DNA from: an uncultured Pseudomonadota bacterium
Lineage (GTDB): Bacteria; Myxococcota_A; UBA796; JAFGLY01
Assembly: GCA_937912125.1 (NCBI GenBank)
Contig: CALDOK010000312.1
Span: 1-33,167 of the forward strand
Reading direction: 5' to 3'
DNA length: 33,167 nt
Of the stretch, positions 1 through 9,057 are shown one piece after another. Below the pieces are notes generated by a model, which did no database searches, was not told the DNA's origin, and saw only the letters and a list, made by a program, of their open reading frames with translations. Positions within the stretch are counted from its first letter, which is position 1. Each line of letters opens with the position of its first letter. A program made the position numbers and the translations under genes.

Positions 1-1300
<1,300 letters not shown>

Positions 1301-1303
1301 GGG

Positions 1304-1933
1304 CTAGGCCCCACCCCCCAGATCCGGGCAGCGCACGCCCAGGCTGTGGAGCAGCAGCACGGCGGTGTCCACGTCCACCATGGTCTTGCCCAGCTTGCAC
1401 GAGCCGACGTGGAAGCTGCAGCCGCGGGTGTCCCGCAGATCGGTCCCGCGCAGGTCCGCGTGGCGGATGTCCGCGTCGGTCAGATCGCTGCCGCCGAAGC
1501 GAGAGCCCGACAGATCACACTCACCGAACACCGCTCCCCGTAGGCCGCAGCCCTCGAAGACCGTGCGCTTGAGAGGCATGCCTGTGAAGTTGGCGTAGTC
1601 CATGCGCACCGAGTCGAAGCGCAGCGCCAAGGTGAGCCTGCGCAGGGACACCCAGTCCACCCCCATGGCCCGTCCGCCCACAAAGCTCACGTCCAGCATG
1701 GTGCAGCCTGGCAGGCCCACCCCCACCAGACCGCAGTCCTGAAAGCTGCAGTCCACGAAGCTGCAGTCCACGAAGCGCACCGACTCGAGGCTGCAGCGCT
1801 CGAAGCGGCAGCCCTCGTAGGACGCGCCGCGCACGCTCCCCCCGCCCAGGGCGAGCTCCACGAAGCGCTCATCCACATGTTCACCTTCGAGGCGATGGAC
1901 CACGGTGATCTCCCGGGCGAGTCCGACCCGCAC
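1304..1933 (-). CDS. Qnr/McbG-like pentapeptide-repeat protein
   Basis: This 209-residue protein is made almost wholly of five-residue repeats of the A(D/N)LXX type, clearest at residues 120-170 (for example GSDLTDADIRHADLRGTDLR). Such repeats fold into a right-handed quadrilateral beta-helix. Length is close to Qnr proteins (about 215-220 residues). The C-terminal tail (TAVLLLHSLGV) matches the position and character of the Qnr capping helix. Qnr and McbG mimic DNA and protect gyrase from inhibitors; this role is an inference here, since many pentapeptide proteins have no known target. Several repeats use Cys at the centre (ERCSLESVRFVDCSFVDC). The start is GTG, directly after an in-frame stop; a slightly later start is possible. 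The gene diverges from the DUF6765-like gene across 43 bp. Confidence 0.82.
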   Translation of the reverse strand: MRVGLAREITVVHRLEGEHVDERFVELALGGGSVRGASYEGCRFERCSLESVRFVDCSFVDCSFQDCGLVGVGLPGCTMLDVSFVGGRAMGVDWVSLRRLTLALRFDSVRMDYANFTGMPLKRTVFEGCGLRGAVFGECDLSGSRFGGSDLTDADIRHADLRGTDLRDTRGCSFHVGSCKLGKTMVDVDTAVLLLHSLGVRCPDLGGGA

Positions 1934-1976
1934 CGGCTAACCCGCCGGGGTCCCCGAACTGGTGTAGGCTGGCCCC

Positions 1977-3059
1977 ATGCAGAGCGACATGCACTACTAC
2001 GGCACCTGGGCCATGGCCCGGGCTGCAGGCTTGCGCGCCGACGTGGCCACCACCATCGCCACCGCGGCCCAGTTCGTCGACGACAACGCCCAGCGGGACA
2101 GGGCCCTGTTCCGAGACGGAGGCAGGGTGGACGTGGCCGCCACGGCTCACCACCCCTTCGACCTCGAGAACATCGACGACGAAGCTCAACGTCGAATCTG
2201 GGTTCCCTTCCACTTCCTGCCAGGCAACCAGGGCGACACCTTCACCGAGCGCCTGGTCTGCCGCAAAGACAGCGCCATCGCCCGAGAGATGCTCGAGCAC
2301 CACATGGAGCTACACCGCCTGCCCTGCTACCCGCAGCTGCTGGGGGTGGCCTCCCACGTCTACGCCGACACCTTCTCCCACTACGGCTTCTCGGGGGTCT
2401 CGTCGCGGCGCAACAAGGTGGTCAACGACAGCTTCGAGTTCCATGAGCTGGCCCCTCAGATCGAGGAGTACATCCTCGAGAAGGCCCGCGAGTTCCAGGC
2501 GCGCTTCGGGGACCAGGGGGGCCTGATGGCCAACATCAAGTCCTGGTTCATCGAGGCCCTCTCCGGCGCGCTGGGCCACGGCGCCGTCGTCACCTACCCG
2601 GACCGCCCCTACCTGATCTGGCGGGTGACCTTCGAGGGCGACGACGCCCCCAGCACCCGGGACAATCCCCGCACCTACATCGAGGCCTGCGAGGCGCTGC
2701 ACCGCTTCTACACCCAGGTCGCCGAGCGCTCCCCCGAGCTGCGCGGGGATCCCGGCCTGCGCTTCGAGCAGATCCGGGAGACCGTCCAGGCCGTCATCCT
2801 GACCCAGGCCCCCAAGCTGGGGCGCATCGAGCGCTGGCAGCAGGCCGCCTCCAGCGGCGCCCTGTTCGCGGCCGGGGGCCAGGAGATCCCCTGCTATGAC
2901 CCCCAGCTGTGGAACCAGCTCTTCGAGCAGCTGGGCCGGTCCGAGGACTCCACCCAGGCCCTATGCTCGCCGGTCTACCGCTTCTACCAAGCGGCGGCGC
3001 TGCACCGCACCTACGTGCTGCGGCAGCTGCTCCCCAGCCACGGGCTGGTGGTGGCCTGA
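1977..3059 (+). CDS. DUF6765-like protein, possible metal-dependent hydrolase
   Basis: The 360-residue protein begins MQSDMHYYGTW and continues with an AAQFVDDN block; I recognise this as resembling the uncharacterised DUF6765 family. Its most telling motif is ASHVYADTFSHYGF, giving H127-x3-D131-x3-H135. Together with His6, HH near residue 60 and HH near 110, this resembles the metal-ligand pattern of zinc-dependent phospholipase C/nuclease P1-like helical proteins. That similarity is an inference from pattern only. There is no signal peptide, so a cytoplasmic location is expected. The ATG start has a weak ribosome binding site, but the start matches the family's N-terminus. It converges on the Nudix gene with a 13-bp gap. 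Confidence 0.75.
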   Translation: MQSDMHYYGTWAMARAAGLRADVATTIATAAQFVDDNAQRDRALFRDGGRVDVAATAHHPFDLENIDDEAQRRIWVPFHFLPGNQGDTFTERLVCRKDSAIAREMLEHHMELHRLPCYPQLLGVASHVYADTFSHYGFSGVSSRRNKVVNDSFEFHELAPQIEEYILEKAREFQARFGDQGGLMANIKSWFIEALSGALGHGAVVTYPDRPYLIWRVTFEGDDAPSTRDNPRTYIEACEALHRFYTQVAERSPELRGDPGLRFEQIRETVQAVILTQAPKLGRIERWQQAASSGALFAAGGQEIPCYDPQLWNQLFEQLGRSEDSTQALCSPVYRFYQAAALHRTYVLRQLLPSHGLVVA

Positions 3060-3072
3060 GCCCCGCGGCGCC

Positions 3073-3699
3073 CTACTCGCCCGCGGCGAAGCCATCCAAC
3101 AACCTCAGCAGATCCTCCACCATGCGCAGGGTCATGCCCCACAGCACCTCGCCCTGGAGCCGGCGGCAGGGAAGCTCGAGCTGCCGGCCCTTCCACTCCC
3201 AGTTCAGGATACCGAGCCCCTCGCCCTGGACGAGGTGACGCCACGGCACCCAGAGCACACGCGCGACCTCCCGGTTGGGCTGCAGCTCCGGCGTGGACTC
3301 GAGCGCAGCCACGAAGGGATGGACCACCATCTGCCTTCCCAGCTGAGGCAGGGTGAGCTGGCCGGACAGCTCGCCCAGGATGCGTCCGTGGGCCTCGAGC
3401 ACGAGGCCGAGCTCCTCGTGGACCTCCCGCAGGGCAGCGCCCATGGGCCCCGCGTCCCCCGGATCCATGCGCCCGCCAGGGAAGGCCACATGTCCGCTCC
3501 AGGGGTCGCCAGCGACCTCAGCCCTACGGATCAGGAGCAGCTCGGGCTCGCCAGGCTGTCCACCCTCCTCCGCGGCGGGAGCCTGCCGGAAGATGGCCAC
3601 CACGGCGGCATGTCTGGGGTCGGCCAGCAGCCCGCGAACGGCGGGCGGCCCACCGTGGAGCCGCGCTGACAGCTGATCGCAGAAGATCTGAAAGGTCAT
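3073..3699 (-). CDS. Nudix hydrolase, CoA pyrophosphatase-like (NudL type)
   Basis: The 208-residue protein carries the CoA-pyrophosphatase signature just before the Nudix box (GDPWSGHVAFPGG) and a Nudix helix ending in ALREVHEELGLV. The REVHEE segment supplies the metal-binding glutamates. As in NudL relatives, the first part of the box (GGRMDPGD) has Asp rather than the canonical Glu, and the spacing is one residue longer. Family members cleave CoA and its derivatives to 3',5'-ADP and phosphopantetheine in the cytoplasm. Residues ~40-55 hold a short insertion (APAAEEGGQPGE) inside the first beta strands. The start is ATG at 3699-3697. Confidence 0.88.
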   Translation of the reverse strand: MTFQIFCDQLSARLHGGPPAVRGLLADPRHAAVVAIFRQAPAAEEGGQPGEPELLLIRRAEVAGDPWSGHVAFPGGRMDPGDAGPMGAALREVHEELGLVLEAHGRILGELSGQLTLPQLGRQMVVHPFVAALESTPELQPNREVARVLWVPWRHLVQGEGLGILNWEWKGRQLELPCRRLQGEVLWGMTLRMVEDLLRLLDGFAAGE

Positions 3700-3946
3700 G
3701 GGCCAGCCCTAACGCACGCCGACCCCGGCGTGGAATGCCCTCCGATGACGGGGGGTCGACCCGACGCCCACCCCGCCGGATGGAGCGTGCCCAACCGCCA
3801 TCGGGTGCGCCGGTACGCAACGCCGCCACGGGGCCGCTTCCGGACGGCCTCGCCAGGTGTTAAGGGCCGTGTTCGCCTGCTCCCGGTGACACCGCGCCTC
3901 CCGCCCGGCCCCCGCCCCCCGGAGCAGCCCCGCCGAGGAACCCGCT
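3700..3946. other. Divergent intergenic region (longest gene-free stretch)
   Basis: 247 bp separate the divergent Nudix gene and lepB. Promoters for both must lie here. I see no convincing -35/-10 pair, RNA gene or strong hairpin. The only clear element is GAGGAA at 3935-3940, six bases before the GTG start of lepB. Confidence 0.5.
3935..3940 (+). promoter_or_regulatory. Ribosome binding site fixing the lepB GTG start
   Basis: GAGGAA ends six bases before the GTG at 3947. No ATG offers a better start before the membrane segment, so this site decides the start of the signal peptidase. Confidence 0.6.
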
Positions 3947-4702
3947 GTGGCCACAAAAGACAAAGAGCTCGACCAGCTGCTGGACGACGAAGAGCCTGGA
4001 GCCGCCGGCCAGCGCGCGGGCGCCTGGCTGTGGGATCTGCTCAAGACCTGGGGCCCCGCGCTCCTGGCCGTGCTGGTGATCCGCTCGGTGGTGGCCGAGC
4101 CCTTCCGCATCCCCTCCGGCTCCATGGTTCCCACCCTCGAGATCGGCGACTACATCATCGTCAACAAGTTCTCCTACGGCTTCCGCTTCCCCTTCACCAC
4201 CCAACAGCTGGTGCCCGTGGGCGAGCCCGAGCCGGGCGACATCATCGTCTTCCGCTTCCCGGCCGACCCCAAGGTGGACTACATCAAGCGGGTGGTGGGC
4301 GTCCCGGGCGACGAGATCCTGGTCCGGCACAACACCCTGTTCGTCAACGGCGAGCGGGTCGCCAAGGAATACGTCGAGGACTACAACTTCGTCGACGACA
4401 ACTGCACCCCCTCCCCCGCCGAGCTCTACCTCGAGGCCGGCGACGAAGACGAGCCCCACACGGTGCTCTACTCCCCCGGCACCGGCGGCCGCCTGTCCGA
4501 GTTTGGCCCCTTCACCGTGCCCGCCAACGAGATCTTCGTGATGGGCGACAACCGCGACAACTCGTCCGACAGCCGCGCCTGGGGCACCGTACCCATGGCC
4601 AACATCAAGGGCCGCGCCATGGTGGTCTGGTTGTCCTGGGACCACTGCAACGGCAAGGTGGGCACCCTGCGCCTGTCCCGCTTCGGCACCGTGCTCAAGT
4701 AG
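3947..4702 (+). CDS. lepB: Signal peptidase I
   Basis: Signal peptidase I cuts signal peptides from exported proteins on the outer face of the inner membrane. The 251-residue protein has one membrane segment (about residues 34-49). Box B follows as PSGSMVPTL with nucleophile Ser59. Box D is DYIKRVVGVPGD with general base Lys114, and box E is GDNRDNSSDSR. All catalytic landmarks are intact. A single N-terminal membrane segment instead of the two in E. coli is common in other phyla. An acidic insertion (about residues 140-160, containing EAGDEDEP) lies between boxes D and E. The start is GTG with GAGGAA upstream. Its 3' end overlaps the convergent PP2C/cNMP gene by 8 bp. Confidence 0.97.
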   Translation: MATKDKELDQLLDDEEPGAAGQRAGAWLWDLLKTWGPALLAVLVIRSVVAEPFRIPSGSMVPTLEIGDYIIVNKFSYGFRFPFTTQQLVPVGEPEPGDIIVFRFPADPKVDYIKRVVGVPGDEILVRHNTLFVNGERVAKEYVEDYNFVDDNCTPSPAELYLEAGDEDEPHTVLYSPGTGGRLSEFGPFTVPANEIFVMGDNRDNSSDSRAWGTVPMANIKGRAMVVWLSWDHCNGKVGTLRLSRFGTVLK

Positions 4703-5972
4703 ACCGGGGCCCGCCCTTGCGCCGCACCTGGATGGTGGGGTCGTCGTCTTCGCCCAGCTCCATGCTCATGGCCCCCGACACCAGCCCGGACATCATGGCC
4801 GTGGTGCGCCGCAGGTTGCCCGAGACGGCCAGCAGCAGGTTCCACAGCAGCTTGACCGCCAGGGCGGGGCTGGCCTTGAGCAGGGTGAAGAAGGCCTCGC
4901 GGCTGATGACCAGCAGCTCGCCGTCGCTCAGGGCCTCGACTGTGGCCGAGCGCATGGGCTGATCCAGCAGCGCCATCTCGCCGAAGGTGCTGCCCGGGCC
5001 CAGGTGGGCCACGCCGGTGCCGCCACGCACCACGGACACGTCGCCGCCCACCAGCAGGTACAGCTCGGCGCCGTTCTCGCCCTCGGCGAAGATGGTCTCG
5101 CCCTTGACCATGCGCTGGGGACGCGCCACCGCCGCCACATCGAGCAGCTCCTCGCGGTTGCACCAGTTGAGCAGCGGGATCCTGCCCAGCACCGGCAGCA
5201 GGCTCACCACGCTCTCGCTGACCTGATCTGGGCTCCCGGGCACCCGCACCAGGTAGGCGCCCAGCGCCCCGGGGGCTCCGCGCTCGCGGGCCATATGGAG
5301 CAGGCCTCGGGCGGCCTGCTCGGGCTCGAGCACCGCCAGCAAGGTGCGGATGTCCGCGTCGTCCAGGCGATTGGCGAGCCCGCTGGTGAGCAGCGCCAGG
5401 TGGTCGCCCGGCCAGACCTCGAAGATCAGAGTCTGGACCTTCACCTGGCTGTCGCGCCCCAGCAGCAAGGGCTCGTCCGAGACCGTGTCCCAGCGCGAGC
5501 CGGTGGGCGGCCCGGAGCCTCGCTCGGGGCTGCGGCCGCGGGCCAGGCGGTGCAGGAGATCCCGCCGCACCAGATAGATGCCGCCGCGCCCCACATGGGC
5601 CGCGAAGACCTCGTTGCCCACGCGCAGCAGCACCTCGACCCCCACGGCCAGCTCGCTGCTGCGGCGGCTCGCGAACAGGAAGAGCTCCTTGCCAGCCCGC
5701 ATCACCGCGTCTTCGAGGGCGCGCAGCAAGCGGCTGCGCAGATCGTCGGTGGGCCGCTCCCGGTAGGCCGCCAGCTCACCCGCGCTCATCTCGAGGTGGT
5801 TGCTCAGGGAGTTGATCACCAGGTGGACGGCGGCTTCACCGTCGGCGCCCGCTCGGTTGCACTCCCCCAGGGCCAGCAGCCCGAGCTCGGGGTCGGAGCG
5901 CACCACGATGGGGGGCGTGGACTCGCCGGGAGCCGCGGCGAGCTGGGCATAGGTCTGGAGTTGCTGGGTCAT
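4695..5972 (-). CDS. Degenerate PP2C domain fused to a cyclic nucleotide-binding domain
   Basis: I place the start at ATG 5972-5970 (MTQQLQTY), four bases after GGGGAGG; a longer frame reaches 6023. The protein has 425 residues. Residues ~20-260 follow the layout of PP2C-family Ser/Thr phosphatases, but the metal-binding aspartates look lost. AHVGRGGIYLVR stands where GDSR is expected, LLTSGLANRL where SDGL is expected, and the DGMGG block is not recognisable. Residues ~275-400 form a CRP-type cyclic nucleotide-binding domain with an intact phosphate-binding cassette, FGEMALLDQPMRSATVEA. No DNA-binding helix-turn-helix follows; the tail is acidic then basic. Likely role (inference): a cyclic-nucleotide-responsive signalling scaffold without phosphatase activity. 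There is no obvious partner next to it. Confidence 0.82.
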   Translation of the reverse strand: MTQQLQTYAQLAAAPGESTPPIVVRSDPELGLLALGECNRAGADGEAAVHLVINSLSNHLEMSAGELAAYRERPTDDLRSRLLRALEDAVMRAGKELFLFASRRSSELAVGVEVLLRVGNEVFAAHVGRGGIYLVRRDLLHRLARGRSPERGSGPPTGSRWDTVSDEPLLLGRDSQVKVQTLIFEVWPGDHLALLTSGLANRLDDADIRTLLAVLEPEQAARGLLHMARERGAPGALGAYLVRVPGSPDQVSESVVSLLPVLGRIPLLNWCNREELLDVAAVARPQRMVKGETIFAEGENGAELYLLVGGDVSVVRGGTGVAHLGPGSTFGEMALLDQPMRSATVEALSDGELLVISREAFFTLLKASPALAVKLLWNLLLAVSGNLRRTTAMMSGLVSGAMSMELGEDDDPTIQVRRKGGPRST

Positions 5973-5976
5973 GGAG

Positions 5977-5983
5977 CCTCCCC
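5977..5983 (-). promoter_or_regulatory. Ribosome binding site deciding the start of the PP2C/cNMP gene
   Basis: On the minus strand GGGGAGG lies four bases before ATG 5972-5970. It favours that start over the in-frame codon at 6023, which lacks a comparable site. Confidence 0.55.
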
Positions 5984-6045
5984 GCTCGCGCCTCGGCAGC
6001 CGTGGGTCTGGCTCCATAGCCAACCCTCCAGGCCCAGGGCACTAG

Positions 6046-7752
6046 TTGGTGGCCACCTGCACCGATAGCCCCGCCAGAGCGTGGAAGCCGGCAGCTCCCG
6101 GACGTGTTTGCGCCCACGTCGGGAGCCTGGCCGCCGGGTTACCCAGAGCGTCCCCAGGACCCAGCGTAGCCGAGGCCTCCATCCCCTCCACCCGCCCCAC
6201 CCTCACACCCTTGCTGCTGGTCGAGCTGCTGGCGGTGGTGGCCTTCGTGGCCCTGGCGGCCTGGGCGACCACCCGCGGCGACGTCCAGGGCGCGCTGCGG
6301 CCCATCGATCCCGAGGCCTTGGTCACCGGCCCCAGCCAAGACCGCTGGATGGGCATCTTCTTCGAAGACCAGCCCGTGGGCTACGCGGTCACCAGCCAGA
6401 GCAACACCGCGGACGGCGGCGCCCTGGTGCGCTCCCGCAGCCTGTTCCGCATGGTGGCCATGGGCAGCATCCAGCAGGTGATCACCGCCAGCACCGCGGT
6501 GCTCGACGCCGACAAGACCATGAAGCGCTTCGAGTTCTACATGGACTCCGACCAGATCAAGCTGGCGGTCCGAGGCGAGATGAGGCCCGGTGAGCTGCAC
6601 ATGGAGCTGGTCCAGGCCGGCGAGGTCCAGAGCCTGGACCTGCCCATGGACCAGGCCCCGGCCATGTCCATGTCCCTCGAGCGGCTGCTCACCCGCGAAG
6701 AGCTCGCGGTGGGCCAGCGCTTCGAGCTGCCCTACTTCGATCCGGTCACCCTGGCCCAGGACACCATGCAGGTCGAGGTCACCGGGGTCGAACTGGTCCC
6801 CGGTACCGCCGAGGAAGCCTACTGGCTGACCACCCGCTTCGCCGGCGTGGAGAGCCGCCGGCTGGTGACCCCGGGTGGCGAGACCCTGCGCGAGGAGGGC
6901 GGGCTGGGCCTGTCCCTGGTGCGCATGACCCGCGAAGAGGCCGAGTCTCTGCTGGACAACAGTGAGCCGGTGGACCTCATCGCCCGCTCGGCGGTGGCCC
7001 TGAGCCGCCCGATCCCCTCCGCGCGCAGCTCCCAGGTGCTCGAGGTCACGGTCTCCGGCGTCGATCCGGCTCGCATCCCCCGTCAGCCCCCACAACAGCA
7101 GGTAGACGGCGACAGGATCAAGATCATGATGCCCCTGTCCGCCGAGATCCCCTCCCTGCCCCGCTACCTGGCGGACACCCTGTGGGAGACCAACGGCTCG
7201 CCCCTGTTCCTCGAGCCCCCCGACGGCCCCCCCCAGCCGGCTGGTCCCGAGCTGATCGCGGCGCTGCAGCCCGGCACCCTGATCCCCTCGGACCACCGCG
7301 AGATCCGCGACGCCGCCTGGGGGATCCTCGAGCGCACCCCCGACCGCAAGGCGGCGGCCAGGGAGCTGGTGCGCTGGGTGTACGCCGAGCTGGACAAGCG
7401 CCCGGTGCTCTCCCTGCCCAACGGGCTCGAGGTGCTCCGCCGCAAGGAAGGCGACTGCAACGAGCACACCGCCCTGTACGTGTCCCTGGCCCGGGCCGCG
7501 GGGATCCCCGCCCGCATCGCCGCCGGGCTGGTCTACACCGACCAGATGGATGGCACGCCCAACTTCTACTACCACGCCTGGCCCGAGGTCCACCTGGGCG
7601 GCGACACCCCCTGGGTCCCCGTGGACCCCACCTTCGGCCAGTTTCCGGCCGACGCCACCCACATCAAGCTCGTCGAGGGAGACCTGGACCGGCAGGTGGA
7701 GATCCTGGGCATGATGGGTCGAATCCAGCTCGAGGTGGTCGAGGTCCGCTAG
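6046..7752 (+). CDS. Membrane-anchored transglutaminase-like protein
   Basis: The frame encodes up to 568 residues. The C-terminal third is a transglutaminase-like cysteine protease fold with a full triad: Cys471 in EGDCNEHT, His510 in YYHAWPEV and Asp527 in VDPTFGQ. An N-terminal membrane segment (about residues 55-75, LLLVELLAVVAFVALAAW) would anchor the enzyme with the catalytic domain outside the cytoplasm. Residues ~95-330 form a beta-rich region of unknown function. The true start is uncertain: the first codons are TTG at 6046 and GTG at 6049, and TTG at 6211 directly before the membrane segment is also possible. The ABC exporter ATPase starts 28 bp downstream, so the two are probably co-transcribed. 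The substrate is unknown; peptide cleavage or crosslinking in the envelope is plausible. Confidence 0.85.
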   Translation: MVATCTDSPARAWKPAAPGRVCAHVGSLAAGLPRASPGPSVAEASIPSTRPTLTPLLLVELLAVVAFVALAAWATTRGDVQGALRPIDPEALVTGPSQDRWMGIFFEDQPVGYAVTSQSNTADGGALVRSRSLFRMVAMGSIQQVITASTAVLDADKTMKRFEFYMDSDQIKLAVRGEMRPGELHMELVQAGEVQSLDLPMDQAPAMSMSLERLLTREELAVGQRFELPYFDPVTLAQDTMQVEVTGVELVPGTAEEAYWLTTRFAGVESRRLVTPGGETLREEGGLGLSLVRMTREEAESLLDNSEPVDLIARSAVALSRPIPSARSSQVLEVTVSGVDPARIPRQPPQQQVDGDRIKIMMPLSAEIPSLPRYLADTLWETNGSPLFLEPPDGPPQPAGPELIAALQPGTLIPSDHREIRDAAWGILERTPDRKAAARELVRWVYAELDKRPVLSLPNGLEVLRRKEGDCNEHTALYVSLARAAGIPARIAAGLVYTDQMDGTPNFYYHAWPEVHLGGDTPWVPVDPTFGQFPADATHIKLVEGDLDRQVEILGMMGRIQLEVVEVR

Positions 7753-7780
7753 TGTCAGCCCACAGCCCCATGAGGTCCCC

Positions 7781-8548
7781 GTGATCAAGGTCGAGCAGCT
7801 CGAGAAACGCTACGGAAGCTTCCAGGCGCTCCATCCGCTGGACCTGCACGTCCGGCCAGGGGAGATCTTCGGCTTCCTGGGGCCCAACGGCGCCGGAAAG
7901 ACCACCACCATCCGGCTGCTGGCCGGGGTCCTGCCCCCCACCGCGGGCCGCATCACCATCGACGGCTTCGACCTGCTCACCGACACGGTGCAGGCCCAGC
8001 AGCGGGTGGGCTTCATCCCCGACCGGCCCTACCTGCACGAGAAGCTCACCGGCTACGAGTTCCTCGAGTTCGTGGCGGGCATCTACGGCCTGCCCGCCAG
8101 CCATGTCCGGACCGAGGGCCGCCGGCTGCTCGAGCTGTACGAGCTGGGCCCCTTCGCCGACCGGCTCATCGAGGGCTACAGCCACGGCATGAAGCAGCGG
8201 CTGGTCCTGAGTGCCACGCTGCTGCACGAACCCCGCCTGATGATCGTGGACGAGCCCATGGTCGGCCTCGACCCCCACGGCGCCCGGCAGATCAAGGACG
8301 TCTTCCGCGAGATCGCCGCGGGCGGCCGCACGGTCTTCCTCTCCACCCACACCCTGGACGTGGCCGAAGAGGTCTGCGACCGCATCGGCATCATCAACAA
8401 GGGCCGCCTGGTGGCCCTGGGCACGATGGCCGAGCTGCGGGCCTCGGCCTCCGCCGGCGACGCCGACCTCGAGGAGGTCTTCCTGGCCGTGGTGGAGGAA
8501 GCCGGCCGCTCCACCGCCTTCGTCAACCCCGATCAGGACGCCCCCTGA
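7781..8548 (+). CDS. ABC transporter ATP-binding protein (exporter type)
   Basis: The 255-residue nucleotide-binding domain has Walker A GPNGAGKTT, signature YSHGMKQR (a variant of LSGGQ usual in ABC-2 type exporters), Walker B LMIVDEP, D-loop GLDP and the H-loop His in STHTLD. It lacks a membrane domain, so it needs a permease partner. No ABC-2 type permease lies next to it. The best candidate in the window is the permease at 21335-23062. The start is GTG at 7781. Its stop overlaps the next start (TGATG), which indicates translational coupling to the lipoprotein. The substrate cannot be deduced. Confidence 0.93.
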   Translation: MIKVEQLEKRYGSFQALHPLDLHVRPGEIFGFLGPNGAGKTTTIRLLAGVLPPTAGRITIDGFDLLTDTVQAQQRVGFIPDRPYLHEKLTGYEFLEFVAGIYGLPASHVRTEGRRLLELYELGPFADRLIEGYSHGMKQRLVLSATLLHEPRLMIVDEPMVGLDPHGARQIKDVFREIAAGGRTVFLSTHTLDVAEEVCDRIGIINKGRLVALGTMAELRASASAGDADLEEVFLAVVEEAGRSTAFVNPDQDAP

Positions 8549-9057
8549 TGCGCCTGAGCGTCCCCTCGCTGGCGGCGCTGTGCGCGCTGCTGTGTGCGGG
8601 CTGCACACCCCGCAAGGTGCGCATGGCTCGCAAGCTCGAGGGTCGCTACGACGTGGGCATCCCCGACCCCGCCACCTGGCTACGGGTCGATCCCGGGGGT
8701 GCCGACAAGGCCTGGTACAACGGCCACCTCGAGGCCAGCATCTACACCGACAGCAACTGCGGGTCCCGCTTCCTGGACGGACGCCCAGAGCAGCTGCTGC
8801 GGCACCTGATGCACGGCCTGGACCAACCCGAAGAGCTGCGCAACGAGCCACTGGAGGTGGCCGGCCGCACCGGCCGGGTCAGCGTGCAGCGGGGCCTGCT
8901 GGACGGGCTGGAGGTCCAGGTGGGCGCCGTGGTGTTCAACCGGGGTGCCTGCACCTACGACATTGTGTTCATCGCGCCTCCCACCCACTTCGACGACGGC
9001 TGGCCGGCCTTCGAGGGGGTCCTCGAGGGCTACCAGGCCCACGGGGAAGAGCCGTGA
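8548..9057 (+). CDS. Small lipoprotein of the Mla/exporter cluster
   Basis: The 169-residue protein has a lipoprotein signal peptide with lipobox CAGC (LCALLCAGC), giving a mature N-terminal Cys at about residue 19. I do not recognise the mature domain. It has two later cysteines (DSNCGSRF and NRGACTYD) that could form a disulfide, and an amphipathic alpha/beta pattern. It starts inside the stop of the ABC ATPase (TGATG), and its own stop overlaps the mlaE start (GTGA). It is thus embedded in a translationally coupled run and is probably an envelope partner of one of the two transporters. Confidence 0.82.
   Translation: MRLSVPSLAALCALLCAGCTPRKVRMARKLEGRYDVGIPDPATWLRVDPGGADKAWYNGHLEASIYTDSNCGSRFLDGRPEQLLRHLMHGLDQPEELRNEPLEVAGRTGRVSVQRGLLDGLEVQVGAVVFNRGACTYDIVFIAPPTHFDDGWPAFEGVLEGYQAHGEEP

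Noticed and set aside
3730-4962. 410-codon plus-strand frame overlapping lepB
   Set aside because: It shares the region with lepB in another frame. Its Arg/Pro-rich translation has no domain, and the lepB catalytic boxes are clear.
6139-7788. 549-codon open frame on the minus strand
   Set aside because: Antisense to the transglutaminase-like gene, which has a complete catalytic triad.
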